Made by a program: the position numbers and the translations under genes. Below, one piece after another: positions 11,401 to 25,000 of a stretch of 64,000 nucleotides of DNA. The DNA comes from Eremophila alpestris peregrina (lineage: Eukaryota; Chordata; Aves; Passeriformes; Alaudidae), in NCBI GenBank assembly GCA_009792885.1, contig WMCF01000018.1, positions 9,368,927-9,432,926 on the forward strand. Reading direction: 5' to 3'. The notes beneath the pieces are model-generated. The model saw nothing but the letters and a program-made list of their open reading frames with translations. It was not told the DNA's origin and searched no databases. Positions within the stretch are counted from its first letter, which is position 1; each line of letters starts with the position of its first letter.

Positions 11401-14400
11401 CATTTGTCATGAACTTGACTTTTAGTGTGTCACTGTGGAATTCTGTAATATGTTCCCCATGAAGTCCATACTGAACAGCTCTTCATCTAAAATGCTGTGA
11501 CTAAAGCAATGCAAAGACCTAAATGATTCCTTTTTTCTGATGGAATTTGAACCAAACAAATATATGAAGTTTCAATAAACTATCCAAAAGTTACATTTGA
11601 GTTAAGTGTTCATAACTTGCATGTCAGGGTACTGTAAAATAGGGACAGGTAATATAGGTATTAATGTGATCCTCTAACCACTGCTTCTAATTATGATGGG
11701 CTTGCATATTTAAGAGCACATAAGTACATTAATTACATACCATTTAAGCTCTTCTGGAATGGAGCAAAAGTGACACAAGCATTAAATAATCTTCCACTAT
11801 TGCCAGTCATATTTCCCATGTGCCCCTGGCACGAAGGTGTGGGTGTCAGTGTAATGCTCTGATGTTTACCAATTGCATGACACCCAACATTAACTTGGAA
11901 TAAATATTAGGCTTTTCTACTTCATTTACAAATGGTATAAATATTAGTGACAGCTTCTGCAGTGTATTGTAAATGGCCAGCCCAGGGACTTCAAGGCCTA
12001 CAATGTGGAGCACGCAAAGTTACTGCTGAGGATTCCACCAGCCTGTTTGTATCTGCAGTGTCAGAAAACAGTTCAACCAGCATTTGCTGGTGGATTGATT
12101 ACAGACAAAAATAAGGTTCTTCTCATTCAAAACATAACACCAAACTGATGACCAGGACTGAGCACAGTGTTTTAGTTAAAAATATATTAATCCTACATTT
12201 CTTCAGTATCATGTTTAACCTGCATGCCCAATCATAGGAGTGGACTGTTCTCTTTAGTCTGCCCATGATGGGCCAGTTCAGGCTGCCCTGAGCCAGGCTA
12301 TGTGTTGGGGGACTCCTTAAAATCTAATTCTTGAATTCACCAGTGCTGAATTTCATGTGAAATCACTCTGCTCATCCATCTCTATCTATTAAATCTTCAC
12401 AAACTTAAGTCTTTATTAACCCAATTAGTTTGTCTTCTACATGTTTTGCCAAGCTAATGGAACATTCATCTACTGATATGTTTAGTGTCTGCCAACACCA
12501 ATTCTAATACAAAAAATTCCCATTAACTTTCTTCCCTGTTAGAGTGCTGTTCCTGCTCTCCCTCTCAGCCTGTTCTCATCCTGTGACAGTATCTTTTTAC
12601 TAATCCTCCTTTCAAAGCTGTTTTGACATTAATGGATGATGCTAGTCCTGATCACTCAGTTTTTTCTGTGACCTATTGTCAGCATGTCAGAGGCTTCTTG
12701 AAAACGTTGCTGGCCTCACTTCCTCCTTTGCTGTGTCATGGTTTGTCCTCTCTGATCCAGAGAAATGAATTTCCCCTCTTATCTTACTGTAACAGCCTGG
12801 TTGCTAATTCAATGTAACCCTGCATTTATAGATGCTGCTATAAATGGCTCCTGTTTTGCACCCATTCTTCTTGTGGGCACTTCGTGGATAATCAGGAAGG
12901 CACAGAAATCCCCAGCTCTCTTGAGGTTTTCTTGCAGTCCAGGCTGTTACTGTTTTCAGAGTAACTCAAGTGTCTTGGTCAAGCTACAAGGCAGCTGTGT
13001 ATCTCTTTCAGCAACGTTGAACAAACTTTGAGGGGTGCTTGGCTGTCTTGCTGTTCACATTTATAAACCCCCACCATAAAAACCTCAGAGAATGATTTTT
13101 GTCCTTCAACTTCGAATTTTTACTTAAATAGTTTTATTAGTTCTGCCAATAAAAAAAAACTCATCCAGTGTCATTCTGTAGCACACAGACATCCTGCTAG
13201 AATGTCTTCAAATGGAAAAAGTGAAGCACTTCTTTCCCAGAATAATTTTTGAATGCAGCAGGTCATATTTTGCTGTAAAGGCAGGTGAAGCAGTCTATTG
13301 CCTGTTGGTCCCACTCAATTATTGGTCTGGATTGAGAAATGCCACTCAGGGTGGCAGAAGTTTTGTGCCACAGCCAGTGGCAAAAGATACACTTTGTTCC
13401 TTATCAAGAGCTGCCTTATGCAATTGTTCTAAAATATTTCAAAAGACAAAATAAGAGGGAATGACCTACCCAGCAGTTTTAGGAGTTCTTCCAAGCTGGT
13501 ATCTCACCCTGCCAGGGTGTGGTTCTGTCTCTGGCACGGGCTGTGTGACAGCAGAGCCACTGGCTGCAAGTGTCAGAGTTGGGCACTGACCTCTGGACAG
13601 GAAGAGAAAAGAAACACTTATGTCCCAGGAAGCATAGTTTTCTTTCATCTCTGAAGTGAGGGAGCCATTCAGAACAGCTTAGTAAGGGCTTGGGAGGCAA
13701 TCAGGCTTTTTAATAAATTTCAGAGTATCAGGAATTCATAGAAATGGTATTTCTGAGTGTCACTGAAATGCACAGACTTGTCACATCAGGTGTAAATTGC
13801 TTTTAACACTTACAGAGAGAGAAGAGCTTGGTTTCTTCCCTGCCATCCTCCTCCCCTCAGCCCATACTGCATCTTGACATTATAGGCACTTGTGAATAAG
13901 GACATCCTCTGGAAGTTGAGAAGTGACTTGAAAAACCCTGTTAACTCAGGCAGGCACAAACATGTTTAAGGAAAGTTGCAGTTAATTCTCTTGCATCCCC
14001 CTATGGAAAGCTGTCATGCCATTTGCACTTGCCAAGGCCATGGAAATCTCTCACCTTCCTGCAATTACAGTTGTGTGATTCTCCCTCCTGCATGTAGTTA
14101 CCCTTCTGCTAGAACATCCAATATGTCACAAGTAAATAATCCAGTTCCCCAAATTAGAAATTCATAAAAAGTAGTTAATAAATGAACTTTTTCTAGAGTC
14201 TTGCTCTGATACAAAACGTCAGAAGATTTTGGATAAGGCTTTAGAGTATCTTGCATTCACATCCAACAAAAGAACTGGTTTCCTAATGAAGCATAATGCT
14301 GTTTTTAATTAACATTTTAAATTTTTATGATACGTATTTTATGACCCACATGGATGAGGTAATTAGGCTGAATCCTTTTATGAACAGACATCCTCTGCTT

Positions 14401-15714
14401 CAGACAGAGGCATTGCCTGGAGTTGAAGGACTCCCTGAGTCTCCCTTGTCAAAAGAAGCAGTTTCACATTATTATCACCACAGTAGAATATAAGTGCTAA
14501 ATAAACTTTCTGGTGTTCTCTTCACCAGTCACAGATTCCTGTAGGAATCTTGTGACCTGCAGCACGAGACATCTGTGTGAAATGACCTCTGTCTCTTTGT
14601 TTTATCCTCTACTTTGTTACTTCTTAATTGTGTGTGCATAGTGCAGATGGTTTCTTAGCCACTTTAGTGTAGCAGCTTCCTCTTCTGCCTTCATCTGCCT
14701 GTAATGATACAGATGAAATCCAGTTGCCAACTTCTATTGATGGAAGTCTCCTAGATGGTGCTGGCAGAGGTTTTCAACCTTTGTTCACAGTTGATTACCT
14801 TCACTTAAGAGGCCTTTCTTGAAAACTGAAATATCTTTTGGTAGATGCTACCCAGGACCTCAACAGTTTCCTGAATGTCAAATAAAATGCATTTCCCAAT
14901 TTGTGGACTAGTGAGTATTGGTTCAGAAACCACTGAAAACCAACTCTGGGCTATAAAGATGCTCTTACCTGACAACGTGCTGCTTTGTTTCTGAACAGGA
15001 GATGTGATTGAATTCCATGGCCCAGAAGGGACGGGGAAAACAGAAATGCTTTATCACCTCATAGCCCGCTGCATCCTCCCCAGAGCAGAAGGGGGACTGG
15101 AAGTGGAAGTGATGTTTGTTGACACAGATTATCATTTCGATATGCTCCGGCTGGTCACCATCCTTGAGAACAGACTGCCACAAGGGACAGAAGAAATGAT
15201 CAAGCAGTGCCTGGGCAGGCTTTTCCTTGTGAGCTGCAGTAGCAGCACTCAGTTACTGCTCACTCTCTACTCTCTAGAAAACCTGTTCTGCGCTCACCCC
15301 TCGCTCTGTGTTTTGCTTTTAGACAGTTTATCAGCTTTTTATTGGATAGACAGAAGCAATGGAGGGGAGAGTCTCACCTTGCAGGAGATGAACCTGAAGA
15401 AATGTGCTAACTTCCTTGAAAAGCTTGTGACACAGCACCACTTGGTCCTCTTTGCAACAACACAGACACTAATGCAGAAATCTGCAAACTCTGCAGAAAG
15501 CTTTTTACCTGTAAAACTTCCACATGAAACTGATACAGACTACAGACCATATCTCTGTAAATCATGGCAGCAAATGGTAACCCACAGGGTATTTTTCTCT
15601 AAGCAGTGTAATTCTGGCAACAGCAAAGGTTTTACTGTAGTTTCTTGCCACCTCAAAAGACACCAGATAGTAAAACGTTCATTTAGTGTTGCAGAATGTG
15701 GAGTTCAGTTTTAA
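5070..15714 (+). CDS. XRCC2: XRCC2, RAD51-paralogue DNA repair protein (coding span, three exons)
   Basis: Joining 5070-5108, 9430-9511 and 14999-15714 gives 837 nt, or 278 residues plus TAA, against 280 in human. XRCC2 belongs to the nuclear BCDX2 complex (RAD51B-RAD51C-RAD51D-XRCC2), binds RAD51D, and supports RAD51 filament formation in homologous recombination. The Walker A motif GPEGTGKT falls at residues 48-55 (Lys54, Thr55). The Walker B strand LLLD ends at Asp149 and is followed by SLSAFYWID. The strongly conserved block from GGLEVEV through TDYHFDMLRLVTILE is present. Introns are 4321 and 5487 nt, both GT-AG. I see no frameshift or internal stop, so the gene looks intact. The C-terminal third diverges most from human, as is typical for this family. 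Confidence 0.97.
5109..9429 (+). other. XRCC2: XRCC2 intron 1
   Basis: Bounded by gtgagg and a terminal ag before exon 2. The first 300 bases are CpG-rich. A CR1 tail lies near 5530-5592, and there is a short CA run near 8370-8382. Otherwise this is AT-rich unique sequence in which I see no further exon, RNA gene or mobile element. Confidence 0.8.
5530..5592 (+). repeat. CR1 LINE 3' tail fragment in XRCC2 intron 1
   Basis: The sequence 'cttgatcttaaaggtctctt' followed by 'ccaaccttatgattctata' is the CR1 3' terminus in + orientation. Only the last 60 or so bases are clearly recognisable; the copy may begin somewhat earlier, near 5480. Confidence 0.75.
9430..9511 (+). CDS. XRCC2: XRCC2 coding exon 2
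   Basis: An 82-nt exon preceded by 'ctttaaaag' and followed by 'gtaaaa'. It encodes LLARLEGRSSLKNLEPYLFA and then EEGSPVH, plus the first base of a split Gly codon. This is residues 14-40 plus part of 41 and matches the linker ahead of the ATPase core in vertebrate XRCC2. The 82-nt length and phase agree with human, where exon 3 starts at c.122. The first intron falls between codons. Confidence 0.95.
9512..14998 (+). other. XRCC2: XRCC2 intron 2
   Basis: Bounded by gtaaaa and by a pyrimidine-containing acceptor, 'tgctttgtttctgaacag'. It is AT-rich and unique. It contains a 20-bp palindrome at 9994-10013, a 12-bp-stem inverted repeat at 10908-10938 and a weak tRNA-like remnant near 10434-10475. 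The stretch from about 12.2 to 12.6 kb may be an ancient decayed CR1, but the match is weak. No further exon is supported. Confidence 0.75.
10434..10475 (+). repeat. Possible tRNA-derived SINE remnant
   Basis: 'gtggttagcagcactc' followed closely by 'gtttgaattccca' resembles the A-box and B-box parts of a tRNA-derived SINE. Spacing is shorter than in a functional tRNA and no cloverleaf forms. It is most likely a decayed SINE fragment or chance. Confidence 0.25.
14999..15714 (+). CDS. XRCC2: XRCC2 coding exon 3 (ATPase core and C-terminus)
   Basis: A 716-nt terminal coding exon that completes Gly41 and carries residues 42-278 and the TAA stop. It encodes the Walker A loop, the TDYHFD block, the CSSST segment, the Walker B Asp149, the SLSAFYWID stretch and the VLFATTQT strand typical of RAD51 paralogues, then DYRPYLCKSWQQ and the variable tail ending in ECGVQF. 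The open frame extends back only to 15004 because the exon begins in phase 1 after the acceptor. That apparent start is a GTG codon, not an initiator. Confidence 0.97.
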
Positions 15715-18700
15715 CATCAGTTTGTTTTGTAAATCTTTATCAAATCCTGGTGCTTAAGGCCTGATTAGGTCTAAGCAGCTTTTAGTAACTTTTCTACTAG
15801 CTGGTTGTTGCTGGGTGATTAATAATTGTTGTCACCATTTTCTTAAAATTCAGTGAAGCTCAGGGAATTATAAAATTTTTGAATTACTTCAGCAATTCAG
15901 TCCAAACTATAGAGGAATGTTGACATTAAGAAAATGGTAACCAAAGACACATTAAAGTTCTGCTGTCCTTCAGCAATCAAAGCTCTGTGGCCAAATGCCT
16001 GTTGGAATTTCTGGGCCTTGCTGCTTTCCACTCCTTCTCTTCCAGGCTCCAGAAGTAGGAGCCTACTTGTCTGTGGCAGAGGTTGCAAAGAGGCCAGAGT
16101 TCACTCTTTATAAACACTGGCCTTGGTTTATTCCCTGTAGCTTTGAGGATAAGAAATGCTGATTTTGCCTGAAGAAGAGGGTTCATTCTCCCAGCCTGTT
16201 AAATAGTGGTGATCCTGTGCTGGTTCTCCTGGCGCTCAGCCTCTCCAGGATTGCAGGTGTTCTGACCCACACAAACATCTGCCATTGAAGCTATTAAAGA
16301 AATAGAGGCCTGATTTCCATAACTGAAGGAAAAGTAAAGGCCCAGCTCTGGGTACCTGTGAGTTTGTGCTGCATGCAGCCAACAGTTCAGTTTTTGAAAA
16401 CAATTAAGTGCAAGTTACGGGTTGTTTTGGGAGTGGAGGTTGTTTTTTGTTACCGTTTTTTAAAATGATGCAGAGACTTTTTTCTCTGCACTCCCTCATT
16501 ATTCCTTTCCACTTCTTTCCCTTCCCCACTCTCTCTAAGAAATCCAGGAATGCCATGCCTCTGGTCTTTACCAATATGCATCTGCCACATGTAGAACATT
16601 TGTGTGCAGGATTTGGCATGTAACATGTTGCAATTCTGGCAAAGAAGATTCAGAACTTATGAGAAATGCCCTACAGTTCTGGCAAAGAACACCACATTAT
16701 TTATGAACCTAGAGTGCCCTTTGAAAGCTTCAAAGTGCTTTACAAGAAAGAAAATTGCACACAGTACATTATTTAATACAAAAACTTACATTAGCTTACA
16801 AATTCAAATGACTCAAACAAGGGGGAAATACTTCTCACAGCGATGTTTGTTCAGTCATGTTGCACAGCACGTTTTATAGTTTAGATTGAAGAGATTATTA
16901 ACAAAAATGCATATTAAGAAGTAGTATCTAGCTCAGTATCTTTTTGAGGAAGATGCCTAAAAAACTCTGTTGTGAGAAACCTACCTTTGAATTTCTTGAC
17001 TTCTGAAGCAGCTTTTTCAAGCTGAATGTATGTCTGGAATCCCAGCTGTGTATAGTTCAGTTACCCTCTTGGGTTCCACTGTGTCTGTTCACAGTGAGTT
17101 CAGTTTAATTATTCTTTCTGTGGGAGAACTTCCTTTTTCCCCTTCTCATTTTAAACCTTCCATCTTATCACTTCTTCATTCCATCAGTTCTTTTACTCTG
17201 ACACACGAGCAAACTTTGCCTTTTCAACATCTCCCCAGAGCTGATGATTTTATAGACTGTCACTTCATTTCTTCATGCTCATCCATCAGCACCAATATGT
17301 ATGTTATTTCAAAACCTGCACAAGTACACAAATATATGAAAAACTATCTACCAACCATTCAGCCTAGAGTGGACCCAAGTTATCCATAAGTAGACACTTC
17401 CACTAGGAATTATGATAAAGGGCATTATTGAATTTTTTGTAAAAAAGAATGGGAAATTTCAAGTAGAACTAGAGAACTTCAAAATCTGAAAATTCTAGGA
17501 CTATGTAATTTCTGCTAGGAAAAAACCACAAAAACAAACAGCCCCCCTTTCCATTGGAGAACACAGCTCCACTGATGATTAACTTCTTCATAAAATCATA
17601 CTTGCCAAAGAATATGCTTGAGAAAAAAACAATGGATATGTTCTGGCATTCCCGTCTGGAAAAAAAGCTTTTCTGTTATTCACAATGTAGTTTGTATTTT
17701 GCATTGTACTGTAAAAGAAATGCCTAAATTGAAATAGAGCTAAAGTTCTAGTTGATCAAAAAGAGCACCTCAGGAAATTTTGAAATTTCCCAGTTTTATT
17801 TTTACTTAAAATGCAGACAGTTTTCTTTAATTCTCTGGTAATTGTAATATTCATGCTCTGCACATTTGTTTTAGCTGTGTAGCAAGCCTGGATTCCTGAG
17901 GTGCTGAGCATCTGCATATCCTTGTAATGCTGCAGGAGAGATAGGCAGTACATCTGGGAGTTCACTGACCTCATCCTCTGCCAAAATTATGCCATTTGGA
18001 AAAATGAACCTGTAGGATACAAGTCTCAGAAAGATGCAGTGATAAAGAACCCAGGAAGCAGCAATTTTGTTTGTGCCTTAATGCTCTGTGGGTATTAAAC
18101 ATAGGCTTTGCCATTTTTTAAATGGAGAATTTTCTCAAAATTTTGTACCAATTGTAGTTAGTGGAGACTGCAGTCCATCCTTGTGAGCCAGGAACAGTGT
18201 GTGAAATGTGGCATTATACCTGGAATACTCTGTTTAATGCAGATATCCTCCTCTTCCACCTAGACCTGAGGTACCACCCTGTCTCCAGCCCACTGTCTCA
18301 CCTGGGATGCCCTGAGCTGCTGCAGCTCAGTCTCCCAGGGAGGAAGCACATTTGAGGTTAGCAGGTCTGTGCTAAATCAGCCCTGCAGAAGAAAGAGCAT
18401 GAAATCCATGTATTCCTGAACTCTGCTTTAGCCAGGTATTTCTTAGAAATGAAAATCCTTTCATGTCAGTGCCATTGTTCTTCAGCTCAGGGTGGTAGTA
18501 TTAAGGCTTTTGTAGGCACAGGAACTTTTTACATTCCTTAGAATTTTGTTTGTTGTTTCATATGCAATGTGGAATTAAAGCAGCAAGCTTGAAATAAAGA
18601 GGAACTAGTTCACCCTTTCCCCCATCCTTTTCATAACGAGAGGGCTTCTTAGCAAAACCAAATTAAGGTATTTTGCAGCTTTTATATTTATTTCCTACTA

Positions 18701-19085
18701 AACTAGTATTTCTATGGACACCTGGAAAGAAAATGTTGAGTTTTATATTCAGTTAAAAGTTCTTTGTATTCCTAGACTTTTTATAGAGCAAATAAAATAC
18801 AATTAACAGTTTGCTTGGTTTAAGTTCGCACTTGCACATAAAATTCAAGTTTCCTTTTGCTTATATAACTAATCTCAGAAACTTAAGTTTCCCTGGAGTT
18901 TGGAAATGTTCTCCTGTGGAAACATACCTGCAGTTGTATTTTTGCTGGAAGTAATGGACAGAGGAAGAAGAAATGCCACTTTGATGGCAGCTCTGTAGAA
19001 GCCTTGGACTGTGTCTGAAGAGGAACATGACTTTTTACTTTTCTGTGGCTGCTCTAATAAAATGTCTCTTGAACCTCTTCATTCA
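15715..19085 (+). other. XRCC2: Probable XRCC2 3' UTR and downstream flank
   Basis: The transcript end cannot be fixed from sequence. AATAAA hexamers occur at 18593-18598, 18791-18796 and 19056-19061; the last is followed at once by a T/G-rich stretch, the usual arrangement of a working poly(A) site. A 3' UTR of 2-3 kb would not be unusual for XRCC2. No coding exon is seen here. A short segment near 16703-16750 resembles a decayed ancient repeat. Confidence 0.4.
19056..19061 (+). terminator. Candidate poly(A) signal downstream of XRCC2
   Basis: An AATAAA hexamer with a downstream 'tgtctcttg' T/G-rich element. Two competing hexamers at 18593 and 18791 have weaker downstream elements. Which one, if any, ends XRCC2 is not decidable without transcript data. 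Confidence 0.3.
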
Positions 19086-22000
19086 AATGTACTTTTGATA
19101 TGCAAACACCATACTGGGGCATTGGACAACATCATTTTGCCATCATCAAGCCTGATGCCAAAATTAACACCCACCACAGGATAAAGCTGTGCCACAGCAC
19201 CAAACTCCAGCTGGTGTAGGAAGTTGCAGTGAATTGTCACCTGTGTAAAAGCTGCAGACAGGTGCCATGTCCAACAACTACAGAGCAGCACAGGACCCCT
19301 GCATTTAGTAAAGAAGAGGAGGCACTGGAAGGGCTTGGAAGACATTGGCAATGGAAAAAAATTTCAGACAGGTGAAGGAGCATGAGTAGAATGCATGTGC
19401 ATGAATTGGATGGAAAACTGATGCCCTGCAGCAGTCTCTGAAATCAAGGGTCTGGCCATCCCTGTGTGTGAGAGAAAACAGCAGAGTGGCACTGGGCTAT
19501 GAGTAACATGGAGTGGGACAGAAGGGCCCATGAACTGTTCACAGACCTGTCTAGCATGGTACTTTCAAAGAGAAGGTTGACTAGAGTGGACCTGTTGGTT
19601 GTTGCCACCTGGGAATATGGATTCCACTATGTAGATGCTTTATAGCTTATTTATAATGAAAATACAAAACTCGGCTGCTCTGGACCCAGGAGGAATTAAA
19701 TATAAAAACAGACTTCCTATTTTATGTTGGAGGTTTTTTCCCTCCAGCTCTAGGCAACATCCCAACAGTCAGCACTTAGCTCTAGAGCACTCTTGCAGCT
19801 TTCTGTGGCAGGAGGAGGTTTCACTGAAAGTGAGTTGTTCTCTCCTTTGCTTAGGGTTTATGTGCACTCTTTATTACTGGGCTACCCAGACAGGAAAGCT
19901 GGAGCCCTTGTGACACATCAGTGTAACTGGTAAGTAGCTGCAGAGGCTTGATTCTGTTGGCAATCAGGAGTAATGTCACATTTGAGTAGATCATTTGGAA
20001 GAAACAGGGCTGTGACTTTATTTGGGAAAAGTCTGGCACTCTTTCCTCTGCTTTCCCACCCTGCTTTGCATCGTGCCCCAGCCAGCTGGTCGTTGTACCT
20101 GTGTGGGCCTCAGTGCTCCAGGATAGTGGTGACAAGATGTCACTGCCTTGCCAAATGCTGGTGAACAGCCATGTTTGGATCTTGGCACTCTAGTTCTGCA
20201 GGAGCTGGCACAACCACTAGAGTTAATTTAAAACTTTTGCCAGGTTTCTTTCTCATACATCTCGCTGGGCCTGTGCTAAAGACCTCCTAGTAGTGGGGGA
20301 GATAGGAAAGAAAGGAAATCTTGGGGTTTGAAAGAAGAAGGACAAGATTTTAGGCCATTGCTCCAAAGAGAGGCCAAGCAAGGCTGTAAGGTTCCTGCAG
20401 TGGCAGACAGAAGTCAAGGCCTCAAAGGTGGCTTGGCAAAGGTCAAGGAATGGACTCTACATCTCCTGTCAAGGGATGAATAGGAATTTTGACTTCACTG
20501 CTGATGGAGAAGACCATGCTGTGGTGGGCAGTGCTGTCTCTGAGGCACATCTCAGGCTCCATCACTGACAGTTCTGTCTCCATCCCAGTATCTCTCTGAG
20601 GGGGGAAGTGAGAGGGGAAGGGGTTGAGAAGAAGGGAGGTTGTTTGGGAAACTCCTCAAGGCTTTGCTGAAGTGTGGGAAACAGGAGAGCCATTTGACCA
20701 TCAAAAGTTGGCAGGCAAAGGGCTCCATTTCTCTCCAGAGCCTGTAGAAAAATGCCCACAGTAGCAAAGAATGGCTTAGCTAAAACCAGCACACTCTCAA
20801 AAGGTCAGGGGGTTGCAGGAGCAGCCTGCAGCCACCATGAAGAGGAAAACCTGGCTGGAGAGGAGACACCAGCAGAGCTGCTGTTCTGCTCCTCTGAATT
20901 CCTGTGGGCATGTCCTGGTGAACATCCTGCCCCTGGAAGCTCCTGGAGATGAGGCACCCTTCAAGCCCTTCTGGGAAGCAGCTGGTGGGAGGCCACCCTG
21001 TCCCCATGGCTGCTAAATAATCTTGCCCATGAGGAAGAGCATTCACTTGCAAGGTCAGGGCTAAACTTGCCCTCATCCTTTATTTTAATGCCTTAACTTA
21101 GTGGCTCTGCAGTGATACTACTGCCACTGCTTGCATTTCAATCACCATATGCATCAGTGGCACTTTTCTGACAATAAAATCACATTTTGTGAAATTACAC
21201 AGGTGCTTGTATTTTCACCCATCAGAAAAAAATGATGCTTTAAAAAAAATTTATGAATCCCCTAAGCAAATGCTATAGACCAGCTGCATAGGCAATGAAG
21301 TTACAGAAGCCAGTGAAGCCAGGAATTTGAATAGCCCACATAGTTAAGGGAAAGGTCTTACCATCTTTAAAATCCATGGAGGCATTCCAAATATGATTAT
21401 TCTGCAATCCTGTTCACAACAAATCTTGCAGGCTGACACTACATGCCCCTTCCCATTGATTGTATGGCCTGCACAAGCACTCTGAGCCTATTAAGCCTGA
21501 AGTCCCTGCTGCAGATAATAACTTAGACATTTCAGTCCCTCGAGCAGACACAAAAAGTACTTACTAGCACAGTTGTCAATTCTGTGGAAATGTCCTGTGG
21601 GATTCCATAAGTATCCTAACAACTGGCTGAGCTCTTTCCTTCGCTCCCACAGGTGTGGTTAAATCAAGGAGCAGTCAGTGCTAGCTGGAGGCAGGCAGGG
21701 CTCAGCTGCCTGGTGCCTGCCAGAGAGTGTCCATGATCCACTGCTGGCTGCTCAGGAAAGGTTCCATCTCCCACCACGGCAGAGGAGTCAGTGAGACCCC
21801 CCGTGGAATCAGAAACAATATCCTAATATGCCTGATTTTCACCATGCCACAGCAGCAAATCAGCCTTTCTCAGTGGTGGAAATGGGAATTTCTGACATTC
21901 TCAGGTCTTTGCTGGTTGCAGATCAACTCACACTGATGTCAGCAATTCACCCCTGTGACCAAGCACTGCAGCACAGCCTGAAGGAGATGCACCTGGGGGC

Positions 22001-25000
22001 ATCTCTGGGAGGTCCAGCACAGCTCCTGAACCAGGGCACTGCTCCTGGCATCCCTCCTGGCACAGGGAGAGCCGGCTCTGCTCCTCTCTAGAGCTGCACA
22101 ATGCTCACATGTGGTGGCACTGACTCCCGACCATTGTCACAGAGTGCAGACACCACTAAAGGAAACCCCTGTCTCTCATGCTGATCAGATTCCACAGTTC
22201 TGCTCATGGCTCTGCTCTGGTGGGATCTCATGCCTGTGTTTTGTGTCAAAGTCACTCCTGTTTTGTGAAGAAGCTCAAGTGGTTTTCCTGCTCTGAGTGA
22301 AGGACAGAGGTTGCATCCATCAGTCTTGGTGACTCTTTACCCACCCTCATGGCTGTGCTATGAACCAAATAATAAGAAGAAGGAGCAGCATAACAGAGTG
22401 TCAAAGTTACAAAACAGGCTTTTCTTTTTGTGTTGGTTTGGGTTTTATTGCTGCTTCTAATAGCTCTTCTAGGAAACAAAGTTTCCCAATACTTCCTTTT
22501 CTGGTAAGACAGAGCGTGTGTGGTATCCTACCCCAAAGGCAAGAAAAAGACATTCTCTGGCTTTATTTTTTGAGCTAAAACCGTACTCCAGTTTGGGCTG
22601 TGCATTCCTCAACACAGTGTTGCTCCACTCATGGATTGGTCAAAGATACCACGGACAATGGGAAAAGGAGGAGTGCTAGAACACAGAGCAGGCAGCACTG
22701 CAGACAGGTGTTTGAATGAACTCACTGGGTATGAAGAAAATTCTGAACTATTCCTTCTGAATTTGCACTTTTACAAGTACAACACAGCTGAATTAGAGCC
22801 TGAAGATGATAAAAATGCAGACACAGAATAACAAGGCTGGTTTTCTAGATCTTTTGATCCTACAACCTGTTTTCTTCAGAAGCAAGGTTTAGCTTCTAGG
22901 AAAATAAAGGTGACAGAAACAAAAGTGCTTTCTGTTGGATAAGAAATCATCAAATATCAGTGCAAAATTTCAAAACCTGCTGAATACTCAGTATGTAGAA
23001 TTGGTCCTGGCTACTCTCTGCTCTGGATGATTTCAGTGTTACTGTTGTCCTGTCATTTATTTGAAGCCAAAACAATTATATTTGGGAAGCAGGTAGGCTT
23101 TCAGACTCTCCAAAACCAATTCAGTATAATTATGGGGTAGGATGTTCTAAAACTAAAATGATAATTCATACACACTAAAACATATATTTAGCTGCCTCCA
23201 GGATTCTTGTGAACAACAGCAACACACAGATAGGACAGAAAGCATTTCAAGTTGCAAAGCCATCATGACACGAAAGAGGACATTCAAAGGCAATGGAGAA
23301 ATCCTTTTCTTTAATGAAAACTGAATGTGAGGTACAGTTTCTTACACTGTGGTCTCCTATCCCAGCTCTCCTCTCTGTCTGAAACACTGTGCCAAAGCTC
23401 AAGCAGTAAATCTCTCTTTGCCAAAAGAAGCCTGCTGGAAACCAGAATAAATACAAGTGGAGACTGGAGTAGAGACTGAAGCCTCATCTCATTTTGGATT
23501 TGCCTTGTTTCCCCACAGCTTTCCCTCTCACTAGTTAATTGGTCTTGATACTGAAAAGCAGATCCGGATAATCCTGGGCAGGGTGACATTAAGTTTTGAA
23601 TACAGAAGAAAAGAGAGGTCAGAGAGTAGTCTTGATACAAAGACCCAAACCTCCCCAGTCCTGTGAAACTGTATAAAAGCCTTAACTACTCCTGAATAAG
23701 GAATTGCTTTTTTGCAGACTTGTAGTTGACGGTCTTGTTTGAGTACTCATTTTTAATTCATCAAAGGAAACATAAAAGGTGGTTGAGGATGCAACTTGCC
23801 CAGGATTTTGCCATGAAACAGCAAAGCTGAAAGGTCTGCTGTAAGGTGTTTTAACAAACACAGGTCTAAAAGGCTTGAGGATAGGGCAGCTTTGCAAAAC
23901 AAGTGGCCTTTGGCCTCTAATGGTTTTGATTGTGCTGTAGGCTGGGTTCATGTTGTTCTCCAACCACCAGTTCAAGGCTTAATGTTGCTTATTTGCTAGA
24001 AGTCTGTGTAGCTGACATTCCCCAACAGGCCGTGGTAACTCCAGAACAACCTATAGCAGAACAGCCTATACAGCATAGCCTAGACAATAAACCTAACAAG
24101 AAAAACAGTGTGAAGAAACAGCTACAGACAATAAAAAGAAAAACCTTTTCCATGTGAATATTAAAAAATAATTGTGGGCTAATAGCTAACAGAATTCTTG
24201 CTAGCCCAGGTAAGCTACTGCTTGAATGAAAATTCATTACTTACGAACAGACTTGGGATATCTTGCCCACAACAGACTGCTCAAGTAATGTAGATCCTGT
24301 TCATTTTTATCCATTCCCTTTGTCAGGCCCCAATGGAATTGTTTAAGTTGGACTTAGCACAGAAGCCACCAGCAGAATGCACTGAGTGTGCTGCTCTGTT
24401 GGCAGGACTCGAGGTTGTCAACGCAGTGAAAGGATCTCAGCCACACAACCCAAGTTAAACTTGTCTCCTGCCAATCTGCCACATGCTAAATTCCAGTAAA
24501 TTGCTTAATTAACGTAACGAAAGCAAACTGCACTCCAGTCTGCTCTACAGGGAGCTGAAAACACCCTCTCATACACAAGCAATGACACCCTGTCCTTTAA
24601 CAGTGTGGCCTACGTTTATGTGTTCCTAAGAGCTCCTGTGTGCACACCTCTTGTAAATTTTTCTATTCCATTGTACAGAAAGTATTTCTGGTTAACTATT
24701 TTGGTAGCCTCATTTATATTCCCTATTTCTAGAAAAGCTCATGCATATGTTTAATGCATGAATAGTTCCAGGGAAGTCAACGGGAAAATTTATACCTTTA
24801 AAGTTAAGGGTGTGCATACATCTTTACAAAGTGAAAATGGACTTTTCATCTACACCTCAAGGTTTCCACCAGCTGTGTCTGCCAGAACATACATAACTGA
24901 ACCAGACTTCCAACACTAATCCATTATTCCTCCACCTAGAAACTTGAAATCCACCATTAACTCTACGATCATTATATATGGCTCTCTTCCTTTTTCCTGC

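Noticed and set aside
12623..13031. Possible LTR start near the 'tgtcatggtttg' word at 12734, and nearby ORFs
   Set aside because: The word resembles the start of some avian retroviral LTRs, but there is no matching end, second LTR, primer-binding site or internal coding sequence.
23930..24157. 75-codon Lys/Gln-rich + frame
   Set aside because: Its second half looks somewhat protein-like, but there is no recognisable domain, supporting splice structure or repeat match, and the length is within chance expectation.
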